Below are positions 42,934 through 53,797 of a stretch of 64,000 bases of DNA, in pieces. Every line of letters begins with the position of its first letter. Positions within the stretch are counted from its first letter, which is position 1. The stretch spans positions 5,022,001-5,086,000 of the forward strand of contig JAQQWL010000002.1 in NCBI GenBank assembly GCA_038363925.1, in the 5' to 3' direction. A program made the position numbers and the translations under genes. The DNA is from Apiospora phragmitis (lineage: Eukaryota > Ascomycota > Sordariomycetes > Amphisphaeriales > Apiosporaceae). The notes under the pieces were generated by a model. It saw only the letters and a list, made by a program, of their open reading frames with translations, was not told the origin of the DNA and did not search any database.

Positions 42934-45895
42934 ATGGGTTTCAAGAAGGAAGGAGATCTGATGCTGCCACCATACAGTGCTGCCGGGCCTGTACCACCAC
43001 CACCACCGCGTTGGCGCAGGCGCCGACCGGCGCGACTTACACGGGTCCTCAAGATCTTGGGTCTCGCGTGTCTCGGCTTCATCGTCTACGCCCAATGGAG
43101 GCAAATCTCGGGCAGTTCCCCAACCGAGTCGGCGGCGCGACGAAACCCGTCACGGCTGTCGATGGACAAGCTGCATGCTGACCTGCAGACCTGCGCCAAG
43201 CTGCACAAGAAGCCGCAGGACCCTATCGGCCTGGGCCGCGAACGCAACGCGCGCTACGTCGACGGCCACAAGCCGACGCTCATCAAGAACGCGACGGTCT
43301 GGGTGGGGGAGCCAGCCAAGGGCACTAGTGCCGAGGGTGCGTGGGCCGGCAAGGGCTACGCCTGGATTAATGCCGATGTGTACATGGAGTACGGCCTGAT
43401 CAAGAAGGTCGAGAAGGATATCTCGCCCAGGAGCCTCGCGTCCGATACTCTCGTGTGGGACGCCCAGGGCCGTCAATTAACAACTGGAATCATCGACATG
43501 CACAGTCATGCGGGCGTGGACTCGCTGCCCGAGCTCGTGGGTAACGATGACACCAACGAGATGTCGGCCGACATCACGCCCTATGTCCGGTCCATCGACG
43601 GGCTCCAGCCCCAGGACCACCAAATCCAGGTCATCAAGTCCGGCGGCGTCACGACGAGTTTGGTGTTGCCTGGATCCGGGAACAACATCGGCGGCGAGGC
43701 GTACCCCATCAAGCACGCCGTGGGCCAGCCCGACGGCCGCGCCGAGATCGCGGTCGCTGACATGCTGGCCGATCCGGACCGGAGCTGGCGCTACATGAAG
43801 ATGGCGTGCGGCGAGAACGCCAAGCGCGTCTACGGCAAAGTGGGCGAGCATGGCCCCGTCAGCCGGCTCGGGGAGTCCTGGGAGTTCCGGCGCGCCTTCG
43901 AGACGGCCGCGACGCTGAACCGGGCGCAGGACGACTGGTGCGCCCAAGCCGAGGCCGTGGGCGTCGAGAAGATGGACGCCTATCTGCCGCAGGATCTGAA
44001 GTGGGAGTCCCTGGGCGCCGCGCTGCGGGGCCAGGTGCACATCAACACGCACTGCTACACGGTGCCGGACCTCGAGGCCTTCGTCGACCACACCAACGAG
44101 TTCAACTTCTCGATCCGCGCCTTCCACCACGCGCACCAGACGTACCTCGTGCCCGAGATCCTCAAGCGCGCCTGGGGCCCGACGCCGCCCGCCTCGGCCC
44201 TCTTCGCCGACAACATGTGGTACAAGGCCGAGGCCTACGTCGGGTCCGAGTACGCCGGCAAAAAGCTCTGGGAGGCGGGGTTGACGCCCATCTACGTCAG
44301 CGACAACCCCGTACTCAACGCGCAACACGTCGTCTTCGAGGCGGCCAAGGCGTTCGGCTACGGCCTGCCCTACGCCGTCGCACTGGCGTCGGTGACGACA
44401 GCGCCCGCCGAGCGGCTGGGGCTGGCCGAGCGCTTGGGGAAGGTCAAGCCCGGCTTCGACGCCGACGTCGTGGTCTGGGACAGCGACCCGCTGAGCGTGG
44501 GCGCGGCGCCCGTGCAGGTCTGGATCGACGGCACGGCGCAGTTCGACGACCCCGTCGAGCTCGAGAAGCCCCTCAGGGGGCCGATTGACCCGAAGACTAC
44601 GTTCGACATGCCCACGGAGGAACCGACGGACGTTGTGGCCGATGTCGTGTTCACGGGCGTTACGACCTCGTACCTCCCTGGCCTGGAAGGTTCCGCCCGG
44701 GGATCATCTACCGGCAGCAACAACCTGACGGTCGCCGTCTCCTGCGGCAAGGTCGTCTGCGTCGGCGCTTCTTGCCCCTCCAAAGTCGTCGGCGCGGCTA
44801 CCAGGCGCATCCACCTGAAGGACGGATATCTGACGAAGCCGTTCACGGCCTTCGGCTCCCTGCTCGGCCTCAACGCCATCGACGCCGAGGACAGCACCGA
44901 CAACGGCCACTCGACGTCGCAGTTCAGCCGCGGCGTTGATGGGCTACGTCTGGGCACGAAGAAGCTGCGGTACGCGCACCGCTACGGCGTCACGCGCGCC
45001 ATCTCGGCCCCGGCATTCGCCTCGGCGGGCACGCACTTCGGCACCAGCGTCGGCTTCCGCACGGACGCGGGCCACGTCCTTGAGAATGGTGTTGTCTTCG
45101 CCGAGGATGTCGCGGTGCACTATACGCTGCAGGAAGAGGCGGCCAAGTCTGGTGGGGATGGGACTGTTTCCGGGGCTGTCGGTGCGCTGCGTCGGAAGCT
45201 GCTCAAGGCTGTGGGTGATGTAAAAGATGCGAACAATGAGACGACGGCCGATGCCTTCTCGGAGGAGGCGTATCTGCGCAGGGTGGTCCGCGGCGAGGTG
45301 CCCCTCGCCATCACGGTCCACAGCGCCGACGGCATCGCGAGCGCGCTCAAGCTGAAGGCGCAAGTCGAGGAGGTTGGTCAATCCAACCTGACGGTCGTCA
45401 TCCTGGGCGGCGCCGAGTCGCACCTGGTGGCGGACGAGCTGGCCGCGGCGCGGGTCGGCGTCGTGCTGTCGCCGCTGCAGTCGTACCGCACGTCGTGGGA
45501 CCAGCGGCGGGCGCTGACGGGGGCGCCGCTGACCAACGGCACGGCGGTCGACGCGCTCGTGCGGGCGGGCGTGGTGGTCGCCATCGGGCTCGAGGAGGAC
45601 TGGCTCGTGCGCGATATGGGCCTGTTGGCGGGGATTGTGTGGCGCAATGGGGGAGGGGCGGCTGGGCGAGGGGAGGCGTTGGGGTTGGTGGGGGGAATGT
45701 GTATAAGATGTTGGGGTTGGACAGCAAGGGCAAGGACAAGGATAAGAAGAAGAGTTATACCGAGGAGGAGGAGGGAGGAGGAGGAGGAGGAGGAGGAAAA
45801 CAAGGAGTTCTTGGTGTTTGAGGGGAGCCCGCTCGAGATTGGGGGGGAAGATTCGGGCGGTGGGTGGTCGTGGGAAGGTGGAACTGTTTGTATAA
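42934..45895 (+). CDS. Membrane-anchored amidohydrolase-family protein (three C-terminal frameshifts)
   Basis: About 985 residues. The start is ATG 42934 (CAAAGATGG). A short cytosolic Pro/Arg-rich head is followed by one membrane anchor (KILGLACLGFIVYAQW, about residues 45-60), so a type II protein. The amidohydrolase fold begins at NATVWVGEP; metal ligands are seen in TTGIIDMHSHAG (HxH), VHINTHCYT, IRAFHHAHQT and YVSDNP. A second, more divergent amidohydrolase-like half follows from about 550 (ADVVFTGVTTSYLPG). Many N-glycosylation sites (NLTV, NGTA) suit a lumenal domain. The end is broken by indels: one G missing at 45690-45695, one base gained near 45766-45795 in a GGA/GAG run, one G gained at 45841-45847. 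Corrected, it ends KVELFV at 45893-45895. Substrate unknown. Confidence 0.8.
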
Positions 45896-46432
45896 GTGCA
45901 GTGTCTAAGTATGTGGCTTTGGTATGTATTGCGATATAAGGCTTCAGGCAGAAAGAAGCATGTATGTTAGATTGCTGATCTTGGGTGGGATGAAATTGAT
46001 GAGTACTGTCAAGCGAGTCTCAAGTTTGTTTGCTTTCTGTCGGCGACACAAGTCTCGTCGCTCAAAGCACTCGAGAGTCTGTAGACCTGCACTGATCTGG
46101 TTCCTCCTGTTCCCAGTGTCAATTCAGCCCCTTTCTCAATACGAGACCCTCAAAGAGCACTGGGAAAGACCTCAAAACACTGGGTTTCACTTTTCAATCG
46201 TACCTATGTAGATTATGAGTCGTATTGCCAGCTCTACGAATGGGGAATCCTCAGTGGGACTAAAGAAGGTCAGTATACCTCACAGTCATGTAAATGGCAA
46301 ATAATGTCCAAAAAGCAGGCATGTAAGTGCAAAGGAGATCTATTTTGGTATCTATCATCGTCAAACCGTATACTACTACCACTTTTTCATTTTACTATCC
46401 AGTCCGCCCTCGACAAGACCCGATGCTAGCTA
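45896..46432. other. Intergenic, convergent
   Basis: 537 bp between convergent gene ends; nothing seen. Confidence 0.6.
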
Positions 46433-47959
46433 TCATGATGTCTTGGCCGCATCCTCGCCATTCGTCGTCGTCGCCGCCGCATCTTGCTCGTAGCCTTCGG
46501 TCTTCATGTCCTTCAAGCCAAGGTCCTCCTCTTCCTCGTCCGTCCGCGTGTAGTCCTTGCTCGTGATTTGTGGGTCCTCCTGGTCCGGGTCGACCAGCTT
46601 CTGGACGTAGCTGGAGGCGAGGGGATCCGTCAGAATAATCGTGAACTTCTTCTCGCCCTTGATGGCCGCATCCAGGCCGCTGAAGAATTCATCCCATTTC
46701 GACTTCTCGCCGCTAGCCAACGAGTCGCCGCTCTCGCCCGATTGGAAGATCTGGTTGTGCAGGTCCGTTCGGACTTGGGTCAAGAGACCCTCGACCGTGG
46801 TGAAGCGCCCACCCAGGGTGCCAGGGTTGACGTGCAGGCTGAGCTCCGGGCACTCGAGCGCGCAGCTTTCGCTCTTCAGGATGTCTCTTGCCAAGTCGAC
46901 AGGTTCATCCACCTTCAGCGAAATCTTCTTGCCCAATTCTGGGATCTCTCCTCCCGTCTTGACATCATTTGACTTGTAACCACAGTCCTCGCATGCTGTT
47001 GACATCAACACAACAGCCTTGAAGTGTGGAATATCGACCATCTTCATGTTGGTGGTACAGGGGTGCATGCAACCGGGGCATGTGGCGGGGAAGGAGTAGA
47101 CGGTGTCGGGGATGATGTTGTCCTCGGGGCTTGTGGTGGTAGCGTCAATGACGTTGGGGTCTTGCGCCGCCAGTCCCAGAGCAGCATTCTGCTCCGGTGT
47201 CCGCACGTAGTCACGCTTGTACCACTTTCCAACGCCGTCCTTGATATCGGGCGAGATCCAGGAGTTGCCGGACGGGTCGTCTAGCGATACGCGGAAAGGA
47301 AAGTCGTTGCCAGCAAGCATGGAACGACCCTTGGTGATGATGTCGGCAATCTTGCCGTGAATCTCCGGGGCCTGTTCCTTGCGCGCCTCTTGGCCCAGCT
47401 CGAGGTCATCGATGATACTCGACAGAAGACCCTCGACATTTGTAAGTTGTCCGCGACCGGCGGGGACTTCGACATCGAGCTCAATGAATTTGACGACGGC
47501 ATTGTCGGACTTGACCACGGTTCTGGCGTAGTCCTCCATCTCGCTGAGTCGCAGTTCGTAGCGACTACCCCTGGGTTGGATGGTGCCCGCGGCTTGGATT
47601 TCGGTGTTGGCGAAGTGGCAGTGCTCGCAGGAGAAAGACATGATGATGACCTCGCGGAAGTAGGGGATCATGGTTAACATCATTCTCGTCATGCCCTGGC
47701 AGAAAGCAAAGGTTAGTATAAAGAAAAAACAAAACCAATCCGGGTCGAAGAAATAGTGCAGTCCGCTTACATTCTCGTGGCAGTTCATGCAGAGCGACTC
47801 GATCTCCTCGACGACCTTGGGCTCGTCCTCTCCATTTTCCTGCCCGGCTCCGTTGACTTGTCCATTTGTCGTTTGGCTCGCCTTTTGCCCGATGGTCTCG
47901 AAGAACTCGGACGAAGAAAGCGTCTTGGTCGTCGCGTCCTGGTGATCTTTTGCCGACAT
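46433..47959 (-). CDS. ZPR1: Zinc-finger protein ZPR1
   Basis: Exons 47959-47771 and 47695-46433; 483 residues. The 75-bp intron (donor GTAAGC, acceptor GCCAG) has a length divisible by three and no stop, so the frame is open through it; its translation (WFCFFFILTFAFCQ) is plainly intron and must be removed to join CMNCHENV to GMTRMMLTMIPYFRE. ZPR1 has two copies of a zinc-finger plus beta-domain unit. Copy 1 is CMNC...CEHCHF with IQPRGSRYEL; copy 2 is CPGCMHPC...CEDCGYK with LGKKISLKV. It is a chaperone for translation factor eEF1A in cytosol and nucleus and is essential in yeast. Intact. Confidence 0.97.
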   Translation of the reverse strand: MSAKDHQDATTKTLSSSEFFETIGQKASQTTNGQVNGAGQENGEDEPKVVEEIESLCMNCHENVSGLHYFFDPDWFCFFFILTFAFCQGMTRMMLTMIPYFREVIIMSFSCEHCHFANTEIQAAGTIQPRGSRYELRLSEMEDYARTVVKSDNAVVKFIELDVEVPAGRGQLTNVEGLLSSIIDDLELGQEARKEQAPEIHGKIADIITKGRSMLAGNDFPFRVSLDDPSGNSWISPDIKDGVGKWYKRDYVRTPEQNAALGLAAQDPNVIDATTTSPEDNIIPDTVYSFPATCPGCMHPCTTNMKMVDIPHFKAVVLMSTACEDCGYKSNDVKTGGEIPELGKKISLKVDEPVDLARDILKSESCALECPELSLHVNPGTLGGRFTTVEGLLTQVRTDLHNQIFQSGESGDSLASGEKSKWDEFFSGLDAAIKGEKKFTIILTDPLASSYVQKLVDPDQEDPQITSKDYTRTDEEEEDLGLKDMKTEGYEQDAAATTTNGEDAAKTS

Positions 47960-48309
47960 ATTGAATAATGTTTATCTCGTTACTTTTATGGCAAAACTGG
48001 GCGAATACCTAATAAGAATAGGTTGGGTTGCGGCTTGTCGCAAAGTGACTCTTAAATCTTTGGAGGGGTATGTTTTCGCAGTAGGTTACCGAAAATTTTG
48101 GAGGGGCAAGTTAGTGCATCCGCGGGGTCGCCAAGAGCCTGATGACATAGCCTAACCAGCTGGGTCCAGAATGTTCCACAGTGTTGTTAGCGGCGACAGC
48201 TCAGCAGCCATTCGGGGATGCAATCCAAGCTGGGTAATTCTTGATTGAATTTGGATATGAAGATCCCCAAAATGCCATGTTGGATCTGAAATATCTGGAT
48301 AGAGGAATC
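47960..48309. other. Intergenic
   Basis: 350 bp: ZPR1 promoter and 3' end of the Rpr2-type gene. Confidence 0.6.
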
Positions 48310-48936
48310 TCATTTCTTCATGAAGTCAGCCAGGCTAAGTCCAAGCCCCACTTTGGGAGCAGATGAGGAGGCTTGCGACTGAAGCAGAGCTTGGAGACCC
48401 TGTTTTCGGTTCTTAGCTCTCTTTTTGCTGCTGGCGTTGGCGGATGGCGGCGCCTTTGCTGGCTCGCTGGCTTGAGCCGCATTCGCCTTTGCGCCAGGAG
48501 CTATGGGGAGACCTGGTATTGTTGTTGAAATAGTGGGTTTTGCCTTCGCTCTTCGCACAATGGAGGGAGGTGGTGGGAAGTCGAGCTTCGTGTAGCGGTC
48601 ACACATCTTGCACGTCATAACTTTACGAATGCCAGATGCGCGACCAGGCTTTCTCGCGTCTGGTTTGGCGGCGACTGCCCCTTTCTTGCTGCGGCTCTTG
48701 CGAATAACCTTGTCTGTTTCCAACTTCAGTGCATCGCCAGCACCGGGAATCATTATGTGACCACACGAGCCGCATATATGCTCTCTCTGTCGGTCTGATA
48801 GCTCAAGATTGTTCTCAAACATGAGACTATTCCTCTTGGCCATGATGTGTGCAGAGGTTTCTGGCGCCGTCTTGGCCAGCAAATGAGCCGCGTCTGTCAG
48901 AAAACGCAGGCTCGGCTCAAGTGTCTCCTTCTCCAT
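48310..48936 (-). CDS. RNase P/MRP subunit of the Rpr2/Rpp21/Snm1 family
   Basis: 208 residues, one exon. N-terminal helices (SLRFLTDAAHLLAKTAPETS) are followed by the family's zinc ribbon: ICGSCGHIMIPG and VMTCKMCDRYTKLDFP, that is CxxC...CxxC. A basic segment (RKSRSKKGAVAAK) lies between the two knuckles. The C-terminus is Ala/Lys-rich with SKKRAKNRKQGLQALLQ, typical of the fungal forms. Members are protein subunits of RNase P (tRNA 5' processing) or RNase MRP (rRNA processing) in the nucleolus. Whether this is Rpr2 or Snm1 cannot be decided from the sequence alone. Confidence 0.85.
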   Translation of the reverse strand: MEKETLEPSLRFLTDAAHLLAKTAPETSAHIMAKRNSLMFENNLELSDRQREHICGSCGHIMIPGAGDALKLETDKVIRKSRSKKGAVAAKPDARKPGRASGIRKVMTCKMCDRYTKLDFPPPPSIVRRAKAKPTISTTIPGLPIAPGAKANAAQASEPAKAPPSANASSKKRAKNRKQGLQALLQSQASSSAPKVGLGLSLADFMKK

Positions 48937-49771
48937 GGTGAATATGACCGGCCTTCCGATTGAATTGACGAGGATACAGAATATGGCCGGACAGTTGAAT
49001 AGTCCTTGACGTTGCGAAAACGACTTGATACGAGAAAAAGAAACGGCACGGCCAGAGTTTGGGACTGCAGTTTAGCGGTGGTCAGGGCGTGCTGAGCTAA
49101 AGACCCACTGTAAATCGTTGAAGTGTGATGGGCGGCCACCTCCATATTTTTTTTTCTAGGTTGACAGGCTTCCCACGAAACAGTACTCTTCAATTTCTCT
49201 GCACTTCCTGGACTTACATTGCTCGCCTGTCAATGTCTCTCCTTTCGACAGACATTGTCGTGACCGTGCAAATGCAACTCGAAAATGTGATACAACGTCT
49301 CAATGGCGGCTTGTATCAGCCTACCTACAGCCTAGCATAGCATGCTCTTCAGCGCCGGCGTGGCTGAAAGCTAAGGATCTTCTGTAGTGCAAGAAATGCC
49401 AATGGGAGAGCTGAAAGTCTATGTAAATAGTGACTCAGTCAGCCATTGTGTATGTAGTATCGCCAAGGGTTCCGATATTTGTTCGATCAAGGCGCATTTG
49501 CGGCTGGAATGCCAAGCCCCTATTAATCGCGACAACGAGTTATCTGGCAAATGTTTCATTCTCTGGCTGACACGGCTATTATCCCATTATCGGGTTAGTC
49601 CGGTAGCTGAACTTTGGAACTAGCACGGGGACAGTCTCCTATATAAGCAGTTCTTCTTCCTGGCTAAGGTACTTATGAGGCAGACCACGCGACAGCTAAC
49701 TCCCATATATACACTAACATATTCGGATTTCATCAATAAATCGAGTTCGATATCACATCAGATATCACACA
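48937..49771. other. Divergent intergenic region
   Basis: 835 bp between divergent genes. Small ORFs only. 49640-49771 resembles a promoter and leader (TATATAAGC at about 49640). Confidence 0.55.
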
Positions 49772-50923
49772 ATGTTCAATTTGAACTTCTATCTCTCGTA
49801 TGATTGGATATACTGGACGCGGCCAACCGGTCCGCCCTCAGCTCTGCCGGCCGGCATCGAGCGCTCCTTCGTGCGGACCCCCCACGGCAAAGTCGAGCTC
49901 CTCTGGGCCAAACCATCCTCGTCCTTGTCATCAGAAACATCTCCTCCCAAGCCCGTTGTCGTCTTTGCGCACGGCGGCATGGGCTGCGCCTGGGTCTGGA
50001 CGCCCTACATGCGCTACCTGGCCCGGCACGGCGTCACGAGCTACGCCGTGTCCACGCGGGGCCACGGCGAGAGCTGGCACCCGTTCTTCCTGCGCATGCT
50101 CTACGCGACGACCAAGCAGGACCTCGGCGACGACCTCGTGGCCGGCATCCAGGCAGTGCAGGCGCGGGAAGGAGTAGGCGGCGGGGAGGTCGTCCTTGTG
50201 GGCCATTCCAGCGGCGGCGGGCTGAGCCAGTTTCTGGTCAATGAGGGAGGCGTCAAGGTCAAGGGGTTGGGTCTGCTCGGGGCAGTCCCTGGTACCGGAT
50301 CGTAAGTACACACACATGTCATATAACATCTGCAAGCAAGGGCTGGCTGACCCTGTTGCCCTGCCAAAAGATACAAGGTCTACTACAACTGGGCTTGCTT
50401 TGATCCCTGGTTTCCCATACGCCTGGTTTTTCACGGCTGGCACTCGAACTCACCCTTGTCGCACCCGTCCTTGACGAGGAGAGCCTTCTTCAGCGAGCAG
50501 TACCCCGAGGAGGATCTGTTAGAGTTCCAGCGGCACCTAAACCGCTTTGAGAGCTTCTGGTGGCCGATCGGCATGATGGCCCCCTTTGTCGACGCCAGAA
50601 AGCTTCTAGGCAACATCCTGGGTTGGGATGGGAGCAGCGACAGGATCCTGATCATGGCCGGCACGGGGGATAAGCTGATGACAAGAGATGTCCAGGTCCA
50701 GGCCGCCCAAATGTATCGCAACGCCGTGTCAGACATGGTTAAGGAGAAGAAGCTCGAAGCCGACAGTGCGCCAGTCAGAAAGCTGGATGGGGAGGGGGGG
50801 CAAGATGACAGCGGGCAGGGCGTCAGACTCGCTTGGGTACCTGGTGCTGGACATCATGTGCAGAATGATGTGCAGTGGGAAGTCGGGGCTGCCAAATTGC
50901 GTGCATGGCTGGAGCAGCTCTGA
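49772..50923 (+). CDS. Alpha/beta hydrolase
   Basis: Exon 1 is 49772-50301 (donor GTAAGT) and exon 2 is 50371-50923 (acceptor AAAAG); 360 residues. The oxyanion region is VVVFAHGGMGCAW. The nucleophile elbow is VLVGHSSGGGLSQF with Ser in GHSSGG. An Asp candidate lies in ILIMAGTGDKLM, and the His in WVPGAGHHVQND. The first ~25 residues (FNLNFYLSYDWIYWTRP) are aromatic and may form a membrane-associated segment. The general class is serine hydrolase/lipase or esterase; the substrate is unknown. The intron junction splits a Ser codon and restores YKVYYNWACFDPWFPIRLVF. Confidence 0.85.
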
Positions 50924-51523
50924 AAAGGAGTTGCACTTTGCTCGCTAATGATTGTCTGATGCCAGAGCATGCCTGCATAAAAACACGCTCCACGAGAACA
51001 AAAGAACATCATATCATATCATACTCACTAGCCTGAATATTTCTTGACATGAAGCTCAAGTCGTGCATGAACCATTAGGTATGTATGACTTCTGGGTGGG
51101 AGTCATTCGTGAGTCAACCCAGGCCCCTGTCAGGATGGTGGACACAATATGTAATGACACTGCAAATCGAGACAGTAGGAGTAAAATAAGCCAGCCACCA
51201 GCACTCCAATTGGGCCTGAGAGAAATCAGATAAATTATTTATGATTAATAGAAAGAAAAATAACATTTAGAGTACTTTTAATTTATTTTGTTATTGAGGA
51301 TCTGTGAACTATCATCAATTGAAATATAGGCAGCTTTTAAGGGTGCTTCGATGAGGCGCGTTCGCGAAAGCATTCAAAGCAGTTGCGAGCGTCCGCACGG
51401 GCCATATCTCAATTCTAGCTACTAATTGACCCACTACCTTTGAATGTTGAACATTGAAATAGAGGAAGGTCATCTCGCATCTGCATCTCTGTTTACTTTG
51501 TCTGCCAACTTCAGCAATCCACC
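50924..51523. other. Intergenic
   Basis: 600 bp, AT-rich at 51230-51300, no gene seen. Confidence 0.6.
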
Positions 51524-53326
51524 ATGGCAAGTAAAAAGATTCTGCAAGAGATCGGAGGTTTGCGGGTGGCATTTGAGGGATGTGTAAGTACTGAAATATC
51601 CTGCCGCATTACATCAGCGCCAATTTGATCCTAACCTTTTCATCCAGGGACATGGCACACTCGATGCCATCTACGCGGGCGTCCAGAACGCCGCGAAAGT
51701 CCGGGGCTGGGACACGGTCGACCTCCTCATGATCGGGGGCGACTTCCAGGCCGTGCGCAACGTGGCCGACATCACCGTCATGTCGGTGCCCACCAAGTAC
51801 CGCCACCTGGGCGACTTCCCCAGTACTACCGCGGCACCGCCAAGGCTCCCTTCCTGACCCTCTTCGTCGGCGGCAACCACGAGGCCGCTTCGCACCTGTG
51901 GGAGCTCTACTACGGCGGCTGGGTCGCGCCCAACATCTACTACATGGGCGCCGCCAACGTGCTGCGCTTCGGCCCGCTCCGCATCGCCGGCATGAGCGGC
52001 ATCTGGAAGGGGCACGACTACAACCGGCCCCACGTCGAGCGGCTGCCCTTCAACAGTGATGACATCAAGAGTTTTTATCACGTGCGCGAGATCGACGTGC
52101 GCAAGCTCCTGCTCATGCGCGAACAGGTCGACGTCGGCGTCAGCCATGACTGGCCCCGCGCCATTGAGCGCCACGGCGACGACAAGGCCCTGTTCCGCGA
52201 GAAGCCCTTTTTTGCCGACGAGTCGCGGGACGGCACGCTCGGCAACCCTGCGGCGACTTACGTTCTGGACCGGCTGCGACCGGCGTACTGGTTGTCCGCG
52301 CATTTGCACTGCAAGTTCACCGCCATAAAGAAGTTCGATGCGCCCAAGGCCGAGGACGAACAGGCAACGAACATGGAGCCCCAGCCAGCAGCTGTTGATT
52401 CGGCGGCGGCAGCGGCAGCGGAACCTGCTGCGAACCCCGATGAAATTGATCTGGACATGGACGATGACGACGTCAGCCAAGAGCCCTCGAAGCCCAAAGC
52501 TGAAGAAGAACGGAAACCTAAATCTGAAGAGACGAAACCCAGTGACACCACCGCCACTGCTACAAGCATAGTCCCAGATGAGCTGAGAGCGCAACTACCC
52601 GCCGCCTTTGCCCGGCCGACCCCCAAGCCTAGGATGATACCTGGACAGCCAGTCCCGCCTACCATCACCAACACCCAGACCCGCTTCATGGCACTCGACA
52701 AAGCCCTGCCCGGCAAGAAGTTCCTCCAACTCTCGTATCTCACGCCCGTGAACCCACCCGCCACCGCTCTGGGCTTGACTCCCGATAACAAACCCAAGCT
52801 TATGTACGATCCCGAATGGCTGGCCATCACGCGCGTGATGCACAGCTCCCTCGCCTTCGGCCACGAGGACCGCGAGACCGCCCGGCTGCCGCCCGACCTG
52901 GGCGAGTCCGTGTACGCGCCCCAGATCGACGCGGAGCGGGCCTGGGTCGAGGAGCATGTGGTCAAGCCCGGCAGGTTAGATGTTCCGCACAACTTCGAGA
53001 TCACGGCGCCGCCCCTGCCCGAGGACGAGGAGGTGCCCGACCTCAATTTCGTTAATAAACAGCCCGAGGAGTACACGAGCCCGCAGACGGCGGCGTTTTG
53101 CAGCCTGCTGGAGCTGCCGAACCACTGGGACGCAACGCCCAAGGAGAGGACGCAGCGCAGACACAAGGGACCGGCGCCGTCGATGCCTCGACGGGATGGT
53201 GGACGTGGTGGTGGAGGCAGAGGAGGAGGAGGAGGACGCGGTGGTGGCGGCGGCTTTGGGGGAGGACGTGGACGGGGAAGAGGACGGGGAGGGCAGGGTC
53301 GCGGACGAGGTGGAGGGTGGCACTGA
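51524..53326 (+). CDS. DBR1: RNA lariat-debranching enzyme Dbr1 (one frameshift)
   Basis: Exon 1 (51524-51583) encodes MASKKILQEIGGLRVAFEGC; the 64-bp intron ends CATCCAG and exon 2 starts GHGTLDAIYAG. Dbr1 cuts the 2'-5' branch of intron lariats in the nucleus. Metallophosphoesterase motifs are all present: GCGHGTLD, GGDFQAVRN, GGNHEA, SHDWPRAIE and SAHLHCKF. The family blocks YYGGWVAPNIYYMGAANVLR and MSGIWKGHDY are clear. One C is missing from the run at 51818-51821 (GDFP before YYRGTAKAPFL), which splits the ORF. The C-terminal DBR1 domain (LDKALPGKKFLQLSYLTPVN) is followed by a Gly/Arg-rich RGG tail of about 50 residues ending GGGWH. Apart from the single-base indel the gene looks intact, so assembly error is likely. 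Confidence 0.95.
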
Positions 53327-53708
53327 AATGATACCCCAGTTGTCAGTGTACATAATATTTAAAGAGCTACGGGATGAAAAAGCGGTGCAATTCGATTTAT
53401 GATTACTATTACTATCGCAATGACCTCCTCCTCCTCCTCATTGAGATAATACAGCTTGGTTCATTGATCCTCGAAGGTTGCTTGCTTCGGTCTTGGTCTA
53501 GTCCGACCGTCGATTTCCATAGCCCATTTTTGTTTGCGCACCGACTCGAACCCACAACGGAGCAGCCCACATTTAACCTTAATACATACAGGAACATGGC
53601 GGCGGCGGTGACGGTGATGCAGCGTTGACAGGCTGTTGTTATCTGTAATACTGTACTTATCATGTAATAAGACGGCATATTTTTATCCTTGCAAACGTTG
53701 AGTTCTAG
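53327..53708. other. Intergenic
   Basis: 382 bp between Dbr1 and tRNA-Gln; CTC-rich segment at 53425-53440; nothing else. Confidence 0.6.
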
Positions 53709-53797
53709 GCTTGTGTAGTGTAGTGGCTATCACTCCAGATTCTGATCCATAAGCTGTAATTATTCTGGCAACCCCTGTTCGATCCAGGGCACGAGCT
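53709..53797 (+). tRNA. tRNA-Gln (anticodon CTG) with 17-nt intron
   Basis: Acceptor stem GCTTGTG / CACGAGC with one G-T pair and discriminator T at 53797. The D-arm is in TAGTGTAGTGGCTATCAC. Anticodon stem CCAGA / TCTGG surrounds the loop TTCTGA plus T. Anticodon CTG is at 53742-53744. The intron lies at 53746-53762 between positions 37 and 38. The T-arm is CCCTGTTCGATCCAGGG. A T-rich terminator follows at 53800-53825. Confidence 0.9.
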
